A stretch of 64,000 nucleotides of DNA from Blattamonas nauphoetae (GCA_033064195.1 JARBJD010000222.1:60970-124969); one strand, 5' to 3'; numbered from the stretch's first letter, positions 22,017 through 34,655 are shown. Numbers and translations are program-made. The notes: generated by a model not told the origin, from the sequence alone.

Positions 22017-22739
22017 TTTCCTCCTTCACACGACATCGAGCCACTTCGACGCTGTCGCTCGCTTCCTGGCAAGCTCAGTTCCACTCCGGTGAATTTCTGG
22101 TCGCTCGGTACAACTGTGCTCCCTCCCTCGCTCGTTTCGTGTCTGCACTCCACGCTCCTCACGTTCCCCCACATGACACAAACAACACGTCTCTCTCGGA
22201 ACAAGAAAACGAGAAGAAAGAAAAATGTTCGAACAAGCAGAAAGACGGAAAAAAGGAGCTGGAAGCAACGAAACTGGAAGCATCGAAAACTCTCAAGAAG
22301 GACAAGCGAATTACACGAAAGCACCGCAGTTACGGATTGTCGGAAATCTCAGGAATTCCCGTTCTACCTAAAAAACTAAAAGCCTGCCTCTCACAATGTC
22401 AAATCACTGCGCAGCTGCTTGAAGCCAACAGATCGAGATCAAGTCGATCCGGAAGTTCAAGTCCGCAATTGCTCGTTTGTTGCCTGCACATCGGTTGAGA
22501 TGTTCCTCGTTGGCCTCTGCCTACCACTCGACCCCAGCTCGGCTCATTTCGACAGCGTTGGTGGGCGGAGGTCTAACTTCAGAAGAATCTTTTTCGGTCT
22601 CGACGATGTTTCCAATGACTTTGTCCTCATCAACTGTCCACTCTGTCACGCAGACATCGGATGGTTAGAATGAGGATGATGGAGCTGCCGCTTCACTTGA
22701 TTGAATTTCATCTAGTTGTGTCTCTCTGACAGACATCTC
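22017..22739 (+). pseudogene. Host segment, copy 2 continued
   Basis: Overlapping frames (21938-22498, 22419-22673) with a Lys/Glu-rich stretch (EQENEKKEKCSNKQKDGKKE) are followed by VCCLHIG-like and DPSSAHFDSVGGRRSNFRRIFFG segments. The stretch 22030-22680 recurs at 52.15-52.74 kb with substitutions and indels in both copies. Function not recognised. Ends with GACATCTC (22732-22739), the left target duplication of the next element. Confidence 0.4.
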
Positions 22740-24421
22740 CAGGCTTTTGAGTGGTGGGATCAAAACAGGTAAAACTGGGATCAATTGATCCCAGTCCCCA
22801 TTTTTTGACTGACATCACTTTCTTAAATAGGAGTTTCGAGATTTTCCTCATTCAATTTCAAACTCGATTTTCCTCATTCTCACAAAGACCTGTCTTTTGC
22901 TGATTTTCGAGTCTTTTAACCGAAATCATGATTCTAAAGGAGAATGGTGTTGAGAACAGGAGTTAACAAGAGAAGAAGAGTGAAGAAAAGTCAAGGGAAG
23001 TGACCGATTTGTCTTCTCCACACAATTCAAAGTCACATGCACACAGCTCGACGAACTCTTCAATTGGCTTCTGATTCGTCCTATTCTTCTCGTTCCACAT
23101 TCTTCTCAACTAGTCGATCACACACACAACCGAATCAACAAATCCACTCTCTCCTCTCACAGATCGCCCACACTAACTCCAAACACTTTCTCGTTCTAGC
23201 TCTCCATCGCCAGCATCTCCTCACTCGCCAACGGATCGTCCGGAAGCCCCACCTCAGCCAGAAGAACATATGGACTTGCTTTCGAACTCAGCGCAGATTC
23301 TGTCATAGATACTTGTTGTGATGCTGCAATATGGAAGAAAGGACCAATTGTAAGCATTGACACTTTTTCCCGCGTTGAGTGCACTAGGCTCGCAAAACAC
23401 CGATCATAGCAATTCATCGCTCGCTTGGAAAAATGCTTGAGAGGCGACAGATTTTGGAGCGGCACCGGATCTTCTTGCTTTCAGAAGAGTACCCAGAATA
23501 CAAACGAGAGACAGGCAGATCGGGGAAGACCATTCTCCACACTCGACTGACCGTTAGGAAATCGCGAGGGATTAGAGGAAAAAGAATATCAGAATAGACT
23601 TTAGATGATGCAGAGGAAGACATACTGTTTGCAGCATCAAATTCAAACCGAACAGATGAAGTCCCATCGCATCTTGGGAAGGATGGAAAAACAATCCCAA
23701 AACTGACCTTCCCGAAGTTGAACTACACGATGCCACGGTTGTCCGTCCTCTCTCGACCGCCCCTGCCTTCTCCTCCCAAAACCAACCGCTAATCACAATA
23801 CTGAGATCTCGATTCGTCACAAACAAAACCGCGCCTCGCCGCCCCTCGTCCTCCCCGTTCTCCTCACTCACTCCCCACCACTCGCCCACCGACCCCTTCC
23901 GCGCTGTGCTCTCGTCACTGTTCGTATTCCTCTGCTCTGCGACGGTTCTGACGGCGTCGATCCAAGCGGCGTTGCACATCCACGAAGTGGGCATCTCTCG
24001 GCTCTTCTCACTTTCAATTTTACAAACTCGCACTCCCTATTCGCCATCCCCATCTCCCAGAATCGAGCTCATTCCTTCTGAAGCAGTTCATCCGGTCTTA
24101 ACCATAAATTTGGATTTCACTCTCATCTCAATTGTTTTGGACATATCATCAATTTTATGTGCAAATCCAAGAATTATTCACTGTTTATTCTTCGGACGAC
24201 ATTCAGAAACTCGGAAATTTACATCATATACGCCATAATTGTGAGTCACAAAAAGACTCATGTTATTGTTCGATCTAATGAACATTTTCATTTCATCTCG
24301 GTTTTCTATTCAGATATCATATATTTCAAGAAGGAAAATAGTGAAAAGAAACGAAATGGTATTGCAGAAATTAACTGGGATCAGATCCGACTGGGATCAC
24401 TGGGATCAAATCAGAAGCCTG
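22740..24421. mobile_element. hAT-type non-autonomous element, 1682 bp
   Basis: Left end CAGGCTTTTGA (22740) and right end TCAGAAGCCTG (to 24421) form an 11-bp inverted repeat with one mismatch. Flanking 8-bp direct repeats GACATCTC lie at 22732-22739 and 24422-24429. The uninterrupted host version, with one ACATCTC, is at about 52789-52795, which confirms insertion. Subterminal TGGGATC motifs cluster at both ends (22756-22790, 24376-24410), matching the 521-bp element in reverse orientation. The ~1.4-kb interior (22.9-24.3 kb) has several 90-150-codon frames on both strands, none resembling a transposase. It may be captured sequence. Confidence 0.9.
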
Positions 24422-24429
24422 GACATCTC

Positions 24430-26749
24430 GTTCTCTTTCCTCTTAACCACAGACTCTGGAAGTCTGATTCGTTGAACATCATCAGGAACAGATTGAACGT
24501 GAAAAGGCAGATGAGGAAGAACAGCTCGGGTTGGATGAAGAAGAAAGGAAACATCCCAAAGGAAAAGGAGGAGAGAGTAAAGATGGAAGAAGAGCGACGC
24601 GAGGCCGATTAGATTCAAAACGACTGAGCTAAACCATGTGAGATTCGAGAACAACACATCCGCTCGATACAACGACATCTTCATCGAATCCTCTCTCTTC
24701 GGGGGAAAAGACAGCGAGGAGGAGAGACATCACGGTGTCTGGCACAACATCCACGATGCGAAGACGGCGAAAGTGTTGCGATCGCTGTTGGAGGTGGACA
24801 AAGATACTGTGGAAGGATCATTTGACTTCACGATATTTGGAGTGCCTCTCGTGTCATTCAATTCCTTTTCTGTGTCTGGTCACGCCCTGCTCGCCATCAC
24901 AACCGAACAGCCAACCTCGTCCGTTTCTGTGAACTTCGAAGACATCACCCAGACAATTGCTGGGAAAGCGCGATGTGTTCATGTGACGTCATCCTCTCTT
25001 GGAACAGTCGTGACTCCTTCACATTGGGCAGGATCGTTCACTCAATCTCAGCCTCTTTTTGACTTCGTTGGATGCGACAGCTCTCTCACCTCTGGCCACC
25101 CATTCTTCGGGTTATCGCTGTTATTCTATCTCCTCCCTGTCCTCGGCTCTCGCCTCGGCACTCGCTCATTCACTCAGCACCGCGCTTTTCGTGTTGAATA
25201 CAACATCTGCTTCTTCTTCCGTATCCGAAAGTGGAGCAAAAAGTCTTCCCGTTGTGAAAGAGACAACTAGCTCGCTCTCAATCGAGGAGTGTTCATTTGG
25301 CTCACCGGAATCAGACACCCCACTCACTTCAGCCCTTTTCGACATCTCATTCAGCAACCCTCCGTGTTGAACTGACCGACACAGACACACTCTGCTTCAC
25401 AACAATACGAATTGAGTCGTGCTCATTGACTGGTGCTCCTCTCCTCTCGCTTGTTCTCTCAGCAACCCAACATACGAATTGGGACCTCAATCTGAAAGGG
25501 ATTTCGTTTGCAGAGGAATCATCGAACTCTGTTCTATCTGGTGCCCTCATCTTCATTTCTGGTACTTCGTTTGCGACGCAACTTGCTCTCTCTCGCTTCC
25601 CGCCAGTTTATCCAGTAACAGATGAAAACAAGTTCTGGTGAATTGATTCATCCACTTCAGTGGAATCGTCGCTTCTGGTGTGTCTTGTCGAACCTTGAAA
25701 CGAGATTGATGTGGATGGGAAGAAAGGAAAGGACATCGGCCACTGCGGTCATTTTGGAGTTGCTTGTTCGATGATCGGAAAGGGGAATGGTCGAGCGAAT
25801 ACTGCTGACACTCTCAAAGTAGATCAACCTTCAAGACGAGACGAAGAGGGACGAAGCGATCGCTCTTCACTCAATCACACTCTCGATTGGACGACAGACA
25901 GGGCAACTCGTCGTCTCATCACTTTCCTTCGAAACAAGAATCGACTCTTAATCTCACTTCCTGATCACTCTCCACGCAGCTAGCTCACTCACTATCACAT
26001 CCTGCTCCTTTACATCGTTCACTTCATCCACATCTCCGTCAATTCTTTCATCCACCATCCAACCCATCCAATCTGTGACTCTCTCCGACACATCCTTCGT
26101 CTCCTGCCACTCATCAGTTTCTGCACGATCTGGTGTTCTTGATGTGTCTCTCATCGAAGGAATCACGATCACATTCACCCACTCATGCGAAACGTTCACA
26201 TCCTGCTCGTCTCCAAAAGCGACAGCCAATCTGATCTTCATATCACACCCATCTTTGTCAGTATCAGTGATTTCGTCGTCTCTTGACTTGGACTCGACAA
26301 AGACCTCAGACTCGTTGGCTGACTTAGCTGTGAAAGAATGAGAACATCATGTTCCGGTCCCGCTCTTCCTGCTTTTCTCGATATTTGGGGAAGAAGTGTT
26401 CATCTCGAAGGATTCGTGTGATGTATCGGTTTGTAGCTTCTCAGAGTTTTAGAGACAAATCACACAAAACGCACAACTGTCTCTTCACGATCATTCAAAG
26501 TGTGAACATTATTGGAGCTCTCACTACAAATCATTAGACACCAGTGTTCTCCATGTCAGCTCCCAAATTGTCGCTTCAATCATGTTCCATGTCATCTTTA
26601 CAGTTTGCACAGGATCCAACCACCCCAACAACTGTTCTGGGAGCTTCACTCTTTGTTGTTTCGAAGACTAAATCGGTCGAATACGATGATTCTACATTTA
26701 CTCTCTTCATGAAAGTGATCTTATTCGAAGGATTTCACAACCCAGTGTT
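24430..26749 (+). pseudogene. Beta-helix surface protein segment, copy 2
   Basis: The best run is 24638-25190: FENNTSARYNDIFIESSLF, then GVPLVSFNSFSVSGHALLAI, SVNFEDITQTIAGKARCV and HVTSSSLGTVVTPSHWAG, typical alternating strand/turn repeats. Further parts in other phases are VKETTSSLSIEECSFGSPES (25.23-25.32 kb) and TLSDTSFVSCHSSVSARSGV (26.08-26.14 kb). The block is paralogous to 52.79-57.48 kb, which carries about 2.3 kb extra (53.89-56.2 kb) absent here. Several phase changes and stops make it a pseudogene or exon cluster. The hAT element lies at its upstream edge. Confidence 0.55.
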
Positions 26750-26851
26750 GTGACACATGCAATTGGAACAGTCGCACTGACACAACTCTGTGAGATATGG
26801 AATGAAAAGATAGGGAAGCTTGTGCAGATTATTTATCATTACAAGAGGGAG
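26750..26851 (+). CDS. Candidate exon upstream of the minisatellite
   Basis: The phase reads VALTQLCEIWNEKIGKLVQ then IIYHYKRE and ends precisely at GAG, followed by GTAAGC, a strong 5' splice site, at 26852. The first ~65 bp are paralogous to 57463-57528. Joined in the same phase to the candidate exon at 32123 it would continue KREVQIAIRGKLLAEADSES, a plausible helical sequence of unknown function. Confidence 0.35.
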
Positions 26852-29800
26852 GTAAGCGTATTCTTTTTTCTTCATTGCGAGTGGGGGAGTTCGTTCGTAT
26901 TGTTCTGCTTGTTGTGGAGGGCGAGTGGGGGAGTTTGTTGAGCTTGTTGTTCTGGTTCTTCTTGTTGTTGAGGGCGAGTGGGGGAGTTTGTTGAGCTTGT
27001 TGTTCTTCTTGTTGAGGTCGAGTGGGGGAGTTTGTTGAGCTTGTTGTTCTGGTTCTTCTTGTTGTTGAGGCCGAGTGGGGGAGTTTGTTGAGCTTGTTGT
27101 TCTTGTTCTGCTTGTTGTGGAGGGCGAGTGGGGGAGTTTGTTGAGCTTGTTGTTCTGGTTCTTCTTGTTGTTGAGGGCGAGTGGGGGAGTTTGTTGAGCT
27201 TGTTGTTCTGGTTCTTCTTGTTGTTGAGGGCGAGTGGGGGAGTTTGTTGAGCTTGTTGTTCTTGTTCTTCTTGTTGTTGAGGGCGAGTGGGGGAGTTTGT
27301 TGAGCTTGTTGTTCTGGTTCTTCTTGTTGTTGAGGTCGAGTGGGGGAGTTTGTTGAGCTTGTTGTTCTGGTTCTTCTTGTTGTTGAGGGCGAGTGGGGGA
27401 GTTTGTTGAGCTTGTTGTTCTGGTTCTTCTTGTTGTTGAGGGCGAGTGGGGAGTTTGTTGAGCTTGTTGTTCTTGTTCTTCTTGTTGTTGAGGGCGAGTG
27501 GGGGAGTTTGTTGAGCTTGTTGTTCTTGTTCTTCTTGTTGTTGAGGGCGAGTGGGGGAGTTTGTTGAGCTTGTTGTTCTGGTTCTTCTTGTTGTTGAGGG
27601 CGAGTGGGGGAGTTTGTTGAGCTTGTTGTTCTTCTTGTTGAGGTCGAGTGGGGGAGTTTGTTGAGCTTGTTGTTCTGGTTCTTCTTGTTGTTGAGGGCGA
27701 GTGGGGAGTTTGTTGAGCTTGTTGTTCTTGTTCTGCTTGTTGTGGAGGGCGAGTGGGGGAGTTTGTTGAGCTTGTTGTTCTGGTTCTTCTTGTTGTTGAG
27801 GGCGAGTGGGGGAGTTTGTTGAGCTTGTTGTTCTTGTTCTTCTTGTTGTTGAGGGCGAGTGGGGGAGTTTGTTGAGCTTGTTGTTCTGGTTCTTCTTGTT
27901 GTTGAGGTCGAGTGGGGGAGTTTGTTGAGCTTGTTGTTCTGGTTCTTCTTGTTGTTGAGGGCGAGTGGGGAGTTTGTTGAGCTTGTTGTTCTTGTTCTTC
28001 TTGTTGTTGAGGGCGAGTGGGGAGTTTGTTGAGCTTGTTGTTCTTGTTCTTCTTGTTGTTGAGGGCGAGTGGGGGAGTTTGTTGAGCTTGTTGTTCTGGT
28101 TCTTCTTGTTGTTGAGGGCGAGTGGGGAGTTTGTTGAGCTTGTTGTTCTTCTTGTTGAGGTCGAGTGGGGAGTTTGTTGAGCTTGTTGTTCTGGTTCTTC
28201 TTGTTGTTGAGGGCGAGTGGGGGAGTTTGTTGAGCTTGTTGTTCTGGTTCTTCTTGTTGTTGAGGGCGAGTGGGGAGTTTGTTGAGCTTGTTGTTCTTCT
28301 TGTTGAGGTCGAGTGGGGGAGTTTGTTGAGCTTGTTGTTCTGGTTCTTCTTGTTGTTGAGGGCGAGTGGGGAGTTTGTTGAGCTTGTTGTTCTGGTTCTT
28401 CTTGTTGTTGAGGGCGAGTGGGGAGTTTGTTGAGCTTGTTGTTCTTGTTGGTCTTGTTGTTGAGGGCGAGTGGGGAGTTTGTTGAGCTTGTTGTTCTGGT
28501 TCTTCTTGTTGTTGAGGGCGAGTGGGGAGTTTGTTGAGCTTGTTGTTCTGGTTCTTCTTGTTGTTGAGGGCGAGTGGGGAGTTTGTTGAGCTTGTTGTTC
28601 TGGTTCTTCTTGTTGTTGAGGGCGAGTGGGGGAGTTTGTTGAGCTTGTTGTTCTTGTTCTTCTTGTTGTTGAGGGCGAGTGGAGGGAGTTTGTTGAGCTT
28701 GTTGTTCTTGTTCTTCTTGTTGTTGAGGGCGAGTGGAGGAGTTTGTTGAGCTTGTTGTTCTTGTTCTTCTTGTTGTTGAGGGCGAGTGGGGGAGTTTGTT
28801 GAGCTTGTTGTTCTTGTTCTTCTTGTTGTTGAGGGCGAGTGGGGGAGTTTGTTGAGCTTGTTGTTCTGGTTCTTCTTGTTGTTGAGGGCGAGTGGGGGAG
28901 TTTGTTGAGCTTGTTGTTCTTGTTCTTCTTGTTGTTGAGGGCGAGTGGGGAGTTTGTTGAGCTTGTTGTTCTTGTTCTTCTTGTTGTTGAGGGCGAGTGG
29001 GGAGTTTGTTGAGCTTGTTGTTCTGGTTCTTCTTGTTGTTGAGGGCGAGTGGGGGAGTTTGTTGAGCTTGTTGTTCTTCTTGTTGAGGTCGAGTGGGGGA
29101 GTTTGTTGAGCTTGTTGTTCTGGTTCTTCTTGTTGTTGAGGGCGAGTGGGGGAGTTTGTTGAGCTTGTTGTTCTTGTTCTGCTTGTTGTGGAGGGCGAGT
29201 GGGGGAGTTTGTTGAGCTTGTTGTTCTGGTTCTTCTTGTTGTTGAGGGCGAGTGGGGGAGTTTGTTGAGCTTGTTGTTCTGGTTCTTTTTGTTGTTGAGG
29301 GGCGAGTGGGGGAGTTTGTTGAGCTTGTTGTTCTTGTTCTTCTTGTTGTTGAGGGCGAGTGGGGGAGTTTGTTGAGCTTGTTGTTCTTGTTCTTCTTGTT
29401 GTTGAGGGCGAGTGGGGGAGTTTGTTGAGCTTGTTGTTCTGGTTCTTCTTGTTGTTGAGGGCGAGTGGGGGAGTTTGTTGAGCTTGTTGTTCTTCTTGTT
29501 GAGGTCGAGTGGGGGAGTTTGTTGAGCTTGTTGTTCTGGTTCTTCTTGTTGTTGAGGGCGAGTGGGGAGTTTGTTGAGCTTGTTGTTCTTGTTCTGCTTG
29601 TTGTGGAGGGCGAGTGGGGAGTTTGTTGAGCTTGTTGTTCTGGTTCTTCTTGTTGTTGAGGGCGAGTGGGGAGTTTGTTGAGCTTGTTGTTCTGGTTCTT
29701 CTTGTTGTTGAGGGCGAGTGGGGGAGTTTGTTGAGCTTGTTGTTCTTCTTGTTGAGGTCGAGTGGGGGAGTTTGTTGAGCTTGTTGTTCTGGTTCTTCTT

Positions 29801-32122
29801 GTTGTTGAGGGCGAGTGGGGGAGTTTGTTGAGCTTGTTGTTCTGGTTCTTCTTGTTGTTGAGGGCGAGTGGGGGAGTTTGTTGAGCTTGTTGTTCTTGTT
29901 GGTCTTGTTGTTGAGGGCGAGTGGGGGAGTTTGTTGAGCTTGTTGTTCTGGTTCTTCTTGTTGTTGAGGGCGAGTGGGGGAGTTTGTTGAGCTTGTTGTT
30001 CTGGTTCTTCTTGTTGTTGAGGGCGAGTGGGGGAGTTTGTTGAGCTTGTTGTTCTGGTTCTTCTTGTTGTTGAGGGGTCGAGTGGGGGAGTTTGTTGAGC
30101 TTGTTGTTCTGGTTCTTCTTGTTGTTGAGGGCGAGTGGGGGAGTTTGTTGAGCTTGTTGTTCTTGTTCTTCTTGTTGTTGAGGGCGAGTGGGGGAGTTTG
30201 TTGAGCTTGTTGTTCTTGTTCTTCTTGTTGTTGAGGGCGAGTGGGGGAGTTTGTTGAGCTTGTTGTTCTGGTTCTTCTTGTTGTTGAGGGCGAGTGGGGA
30301 GTTTGTTGAGCTTGTTGTTCTTCTTGTTGAGGTCGAGTGGGGGAGTTTGTTGAGCTTGTTGTTCTGGTTCTTCTTGTTGTTGAGGGCGAGTGGGGAGTTT
30401 GTTGAGCTTGTTGTTCTGGTTCTTCTTGTTGTTGAGGGCGAGTGGGGAGTTTGTTGAGCTTGTTGTTCTTGTTGGTCTTGTTGTTGAGGGCGAGTGGGGA
30501 GTTTGTTGAGCTTGTTGTTCTGGTTCTTCTTGTTGTTGAGGGCGAGTGGGGGAGTTTGTTGAGCTTGTTGTTCTGGTTCTTCTTGTTGTTGAGGGCGAGT
30601 GGGGGAGTTTGTTGAGCTTGTTGTTCTTGTTGGTCTTGTTGTTGAGGGCGAGTGGGGAGTTTGTTGAGCTTGTTGTTCTGGTTCTTCTTGTTGTTGAGGG
30701 CGAGTGGGGGAGTTTGTTGAGCTTGTTGTTCTGGTTCTTCTTGTTGTTGAGGGCGAGTGGGGAGTTTGTTGAGCTTGTTGTTCTGGTTCTTCTTGTTGTT
30801 GAGGGCGAGTGGGGGAGTTTGTTGAGCTTGTTGTTCTTGTTCTTCTTGTTGTTGAGGGCGAGTGGAGGAGTTTGTTGAGCTTGTTGTTCTTGTTCTTCTT
30901 GTTGTTGAGGGCGAGTGGAGGAGTTTGTTGAGCTTGTTGTTCTGGTTCTTCTTGTTGTTGAGGGCGAGTGGGGAGTTTGTTGAGCTTGTTGTTCTTATTG
31001 TTGAGGTCGAGTGGGGGAGTTTGTTGAGCTTGTTGTTCTTGTTCTTCTTGTTGTTGAGGGCGAGTGGGGGAGTTTGTTGAGCTTGTTGTTCTGGTTCTTC
31101 TTGTTGTTGAGGGCGAGTGGGGAGTTTGTTGAGCTTGTTGTTCTTGTTCTTCTTGTTGTTGAGGGCGAGTGGGGGAGTTTGTTGAGCTTGTTGTTCTGGT
31201 TCTTCTTGTTGTTGAGGTCGAGTGGGGGAGTTTGTTGAGCTTGTTGTTCTGGTTCTTCTTGTTGTTGAGGGCGAGTGGGGGAGTTTGTTGAGCTTGTTGT
31301 TCTGGTTCTTCTTGTTGTTGAGGGCGAGTGGGGGAGTTTGTTGAGCTTGTTGTTCTGGTTCTTCTTGTTGTTGAGGGCGAGTGGGGAGTTTGTTGAGCTT
31401 GTTGTTCTTGTTCTTCTTGTTGTTGAGGGCGAGTGGAGGAGTTTGTTGAGCTTGTTGTTCTTGTTCTTCTTGTTGTTGAGGGCGAGTGGAGGAGTTTGTT
31501 GAGCTTGTTGTTCTGGTTCTTCTTGTTGAGGGCGAGTGGGGGAGTTTGTTGAGCTTGTTGTTCTTGTTCTTCTTGTTGTTGAGGGCGAGTGGAGGAGTTT
31601 GTTGAGCTTGTTGTTCTGGTTCTTCTTGTTGTTGAGGGCGAGTGGGGGAGTTTGTTGAGCTTGTTGTTCTGGTTCTTCTTGTTGTTGAGGGCGAGTGGGG
31701 GAGTTTGTTGAGCTTGTTGTTCTTGTTCTTCTTGTTGTTGAGGGCGAGTGGGGGAGTTTGTTGAGCTTGTTGTTCTTGTTCTTCTTGTTGTTGAGGGCGA
31801 GTGGGGGAGTTTGTTGAGCTTGTTGTTCTGGTTCTTCTTGTTGTTGAGGGCGAGTGGGGGAGTTTGTTGAGCTTGTTGTTCTTCTTGTTGAGGTCGAGTG
31901 GGGGAGTTTGTTGAGCTTGTTGTTCTGGTTCTTCTTGTTGTTGAGGGCGAGTGGGGGAGTTTGTTGAGCTTGTTGTTCTTGTTCTGCTTGTTGTGGAGGG
32001 CGAGTGGGGGAGTTTGTTGAGCTTGTTGTTCTGGTTCTTCTTGTTGTTGAGGGCGAGTGGGGGAGTTTGTTGAGCTTGTTGTTGTTCTTGTTGTTGTTCA
32101 TTTTCTTCTGTCTCTCCTTCAG
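26852..32122 (+). other. Candidate 5.27-kb intron filled by minisatellite
   Basis: The interval starts GTAAGCG (26852) and ends TCTCTCCTTCAG (32122), matching spliceosomal 5' and 3' sites with a pyrimidine tract. Both flanking frames are in phase 0. Known introns in this window are short and pyrimidine-rich, so a 5-kb intron would be exceptional and is an inference. Confidence 0.4.
26870..32097 (+). repeat. ~53-bp minisatellite array, about 98 units
   Basis: The unit is GAGTTTGTTGAGCTTGTTGT, then TCTGGTTCTTCTTGTTGTTG, then AGGGCGAGTGGGG. Variants are a 44-bp short form lacking GGTTCTTCT with AGGTCGAG; TTGTTCTGCTTGTTGTGG; TTGTTGGTCTTG; and G-run changes (GGGG, GGGGG, GGAGG). The plus strand is almost purely G/T with very few A or C, so the minus strand has no stop codon in any phase. 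The 368-codon minus-strand frame at 30995-32101 and the many short plus frames are therefore consequences of composition, not evidence of a gene. Each unit carries two G-runs (GGG and GGGG/GGGGG), so quadruplex folding across adjacent units is possible. Confidence 0.95.
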
Positions 32123-32233
32123 GTTCAGATCGCGATCCGTGGCAAGTTGTTGGCTGAAGCTGACTCTGAATCCTACATCAGTTTTATCTGTTTCTGCAAA
32201 ATTCGCGAGTTGAGATCTTACGCTCGTTCAATA
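32123..32233 (+). other. Candidate exon downstream of the minisatellite
   Basis: After the CTTCAG acceptor the phase-0 reading is VQIAIRGKLLAEADSES then YISFICFCKIRELRSYARS. It runs into the antisense of the hAT transposase at 32234, so any host exon must end around there. Unknown function. Confidence 0.3.
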
Positions 32234-34614
32234 TCAATCAGTCGTTCTCTCATCGAATGCTCGAGCAATCTGCGATGAAAGAGAGGGCATCTCATGGGTT
32301 GCTTCTTTCCGTTCCCATCGTCTGGAGAAGTGTTCGTGGACCGGATCAAATCTCTTTCCGGATAGTTCCTCGTGGTGAATCGCTCTTGGTGGAAAGGATG
32401 GAAATGATGGAAGTGATAGTGGGAAGGAGAGATTCGTGGGAGGAGGAAGAGACACGGACGAACGAGTCGAGATCGACGAACAGGCAAGACGTGCTTCAGA
32501 TTCAGTCTCCCAAATATCCATCTCATCCATGACATCCATCAATCTCTCATTCTCGTCCCCCACATATTCGCTCACTCTCATCATTTTCTCGCTTCTCACA
32601 TCATCGAGATCCATGCTTCGTTTCTGCTTCACAATGAGATCGTCGATTGTGCGGTGAGTGGACATCTTTACGATTGGGTGATACCTTGGATGTGGATGAA
32701 GAGTTTTGAATTCATGAATCAATGATTGGTAGTGGTAGTTGGTAAGTATGTCAGGAGCATTCATTGAAATCAGAAAGAGAGATTCAAGGGCGGAGCTGGA
32801 GAGAGACGAACGAAAGAACGTCTTAATCCGATTCGTCCGACTGAAGCCACGTTCAGCCCTCGACAGATGTTGGAGACACGAGCAAGCAGATTTGACTGAG
32901 GATGGATAGGCGTGGATAGAGAAGGGAGTCAGTTTGGGAGTGGATCGTGGAGTACCATCTCTCCAAAGGTTCGAATCGTTTCGTTTTCTACTGTGCAAGA
33001 ATCTACAAACGAATCAAATTCCGTATCCATCGAAGTTGAACACGTATCGTTGAAATGGATTGAATACGTTTCACAGAGAGAAGCATACGCCGTTCTCGCG
33101 AGGCTTGTATCTTCTTTATCGACACAGAAGAGGTCGATGAAGTGTCTCCATTCCCCCATCGACATCTCCTCCGCGAATTCAGTCTCCAGATCGGAGAGAA
33201 ACATCATGGAAAGGTTTATCTTCGACAGAAGTGTGTCTCCAGCTGTCCGTAGCGTCTTTGGAGAGACCAGTGAAAGGAGAGCAGAGGGGTTGTTCAGTTC
33301 GGACAGGTGGGCGAGAGTTGATTGCAGCTGATCGTTCAGGTCGAAGAGTGACAGGCTTCGGCGCTGAACAATTTCAGTGAGAGAGTGAAATGGAGAGAGA
33401 ACTGTTTTGAGGAGAACCAGTGTCGAGCGAAATCGCTTCGTCCATTGTTGTTTGAGCCGAATCTCTTTTCTTTTTGTCAACGACGTAGTTGCCAGAATTT
33501 TGGTGATGGATTGATAGCAGGCGAGAGCGTGTTCGGTAGTTCTAAAGATCGAATCCCATCTTATGCGATGGATGAGAGGAAGCGATGTCTTTCTTTCTTT
33601 GAGTCGCTTCTGTAAAGTCACCAACAGCCGTCGACGGTGCGGACTTCGTTTGATGAAAGAAGCACAGTCTTTCAGAATCTCGATTGCTCTTCTGAATTCA
33701 GAATACTGAATGCGATGGAGGGTTCGGTTCAGGACGATTTGGATTCGATGAGCGAAACAATGAACATGAATCCCTCTAAACCCTGCGAGTCTAAACCGTC
33801 CCAGAAACCCGTCGTTCTCTCCTCTCATTGCACTGTCACCATCCGAGGAAACAGAAATGCAATGGTGTAGTGGCAACTCGTTTTTCTCGAGAGTCGATCG
33901 AACAGCGTTAAGAATCTGTTCGCCAGACGATGTTGAGATGTGAGGGAGACCAATTGCTTGACGACTCAGTTGCTCATGTCGATCGAAAAATTTGAGAATA
34001 ATTATGAGATGGTTGTTTGCCGAGATATCTGTCGATGAATCAATGATGACTGAGTAGAATGGACGGTTGGTTGAAAGGAGGGAACGATTGAAGGCGAATA
34101 CTTGAGACATGATGGATAAAGCGTTTTGGAAGGAACGATGCGATTGAAATGTGCCGACAGATGAGGAAGGAATATTCGCTGAGCGATCGAACTCAGCAAC
34201 GAGTGATCGATGATGACAGATTGGTAGATTATGTTTAGAGATGTAATGGACAGATCTAAATAAATTGGTGATCAGGATGTGGGAGAGATGCATTCGAGAA
34301 AGTGAGTTTTGAGTTGGCCCACTGAGTATTGCCTCTTTTGATTCAGCATTTGCATGAAGGTTTGTTTGAGTGTGTTTAACCAGGTTCGAGAGTTTGATAC
34401 TTGTCGAATATCGCGTAATAAATGATTGGTTTTTGAGACGCTTGTTTTGATAGAATTCCGAGCATCTACAACAGAGAATCCCTTCCCCATCAACTTGCTT
34501 AAAGAGACCTTTCTCAGTCGGAAACATGTTTTCAAAGTCCTTTATCAACCTTGCCTGTTTCAAATCATTGATGGAAGAAAGAGGAGGATGCGAAATGGAG
34601 AAGTTTGGATCCAT
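32234..34614 (-). pseudogene. hAT-superfamily transposase, single frameshift
   Basis: Two minus-strand frames, 34614-32929 (561 codons) and 32998-32234 (254 codons), overlap in different phases and together give the full family order. There is a zinc-finger region with C48/C49/C51 and H81/H87 (BED/TTF-like); IIDSSTDIS (about 190-198), the first catalytic-Asp block; a SSDGDSAM block (about 256-263); HVHCFAHRIQIVLN (283-296); RIRWDS (350-355); then in the second frame the dimerisation-type LSRAERGFSRTNRIKT and LFLISMNAPD. Overall most like DUF4371/ZNF862-type hAT proteins. The shift lies near 32930-32990. Total length near 790 residues is normal for the family. No CAGG-type termini or 8-bp duplication were found around it, so whether it drives the two short hAT elements is unknown. 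An intron at the shift is the alternative to a mutation. Confidence 0.8.
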
Positions 34615-34655
34615 CGAGAAAAATATGGGAATGTGATCAATCCCGGATCTCGTCT

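Noticed and set aside
26870-32097. CRISPR-like regular repeat array
   Set aside because: Adjacent ~53-bp units with no unique spacers between them, in a eukaryotic context; it is a minisatellite.
30995-32101. 368-codon minus-strand frame rich in N, K, Q, P across the minisatellite
   Set aside because: The minus strand of this repeat cannot form a stop codon in any phase, so openness carries no information; it has no start context or domain.
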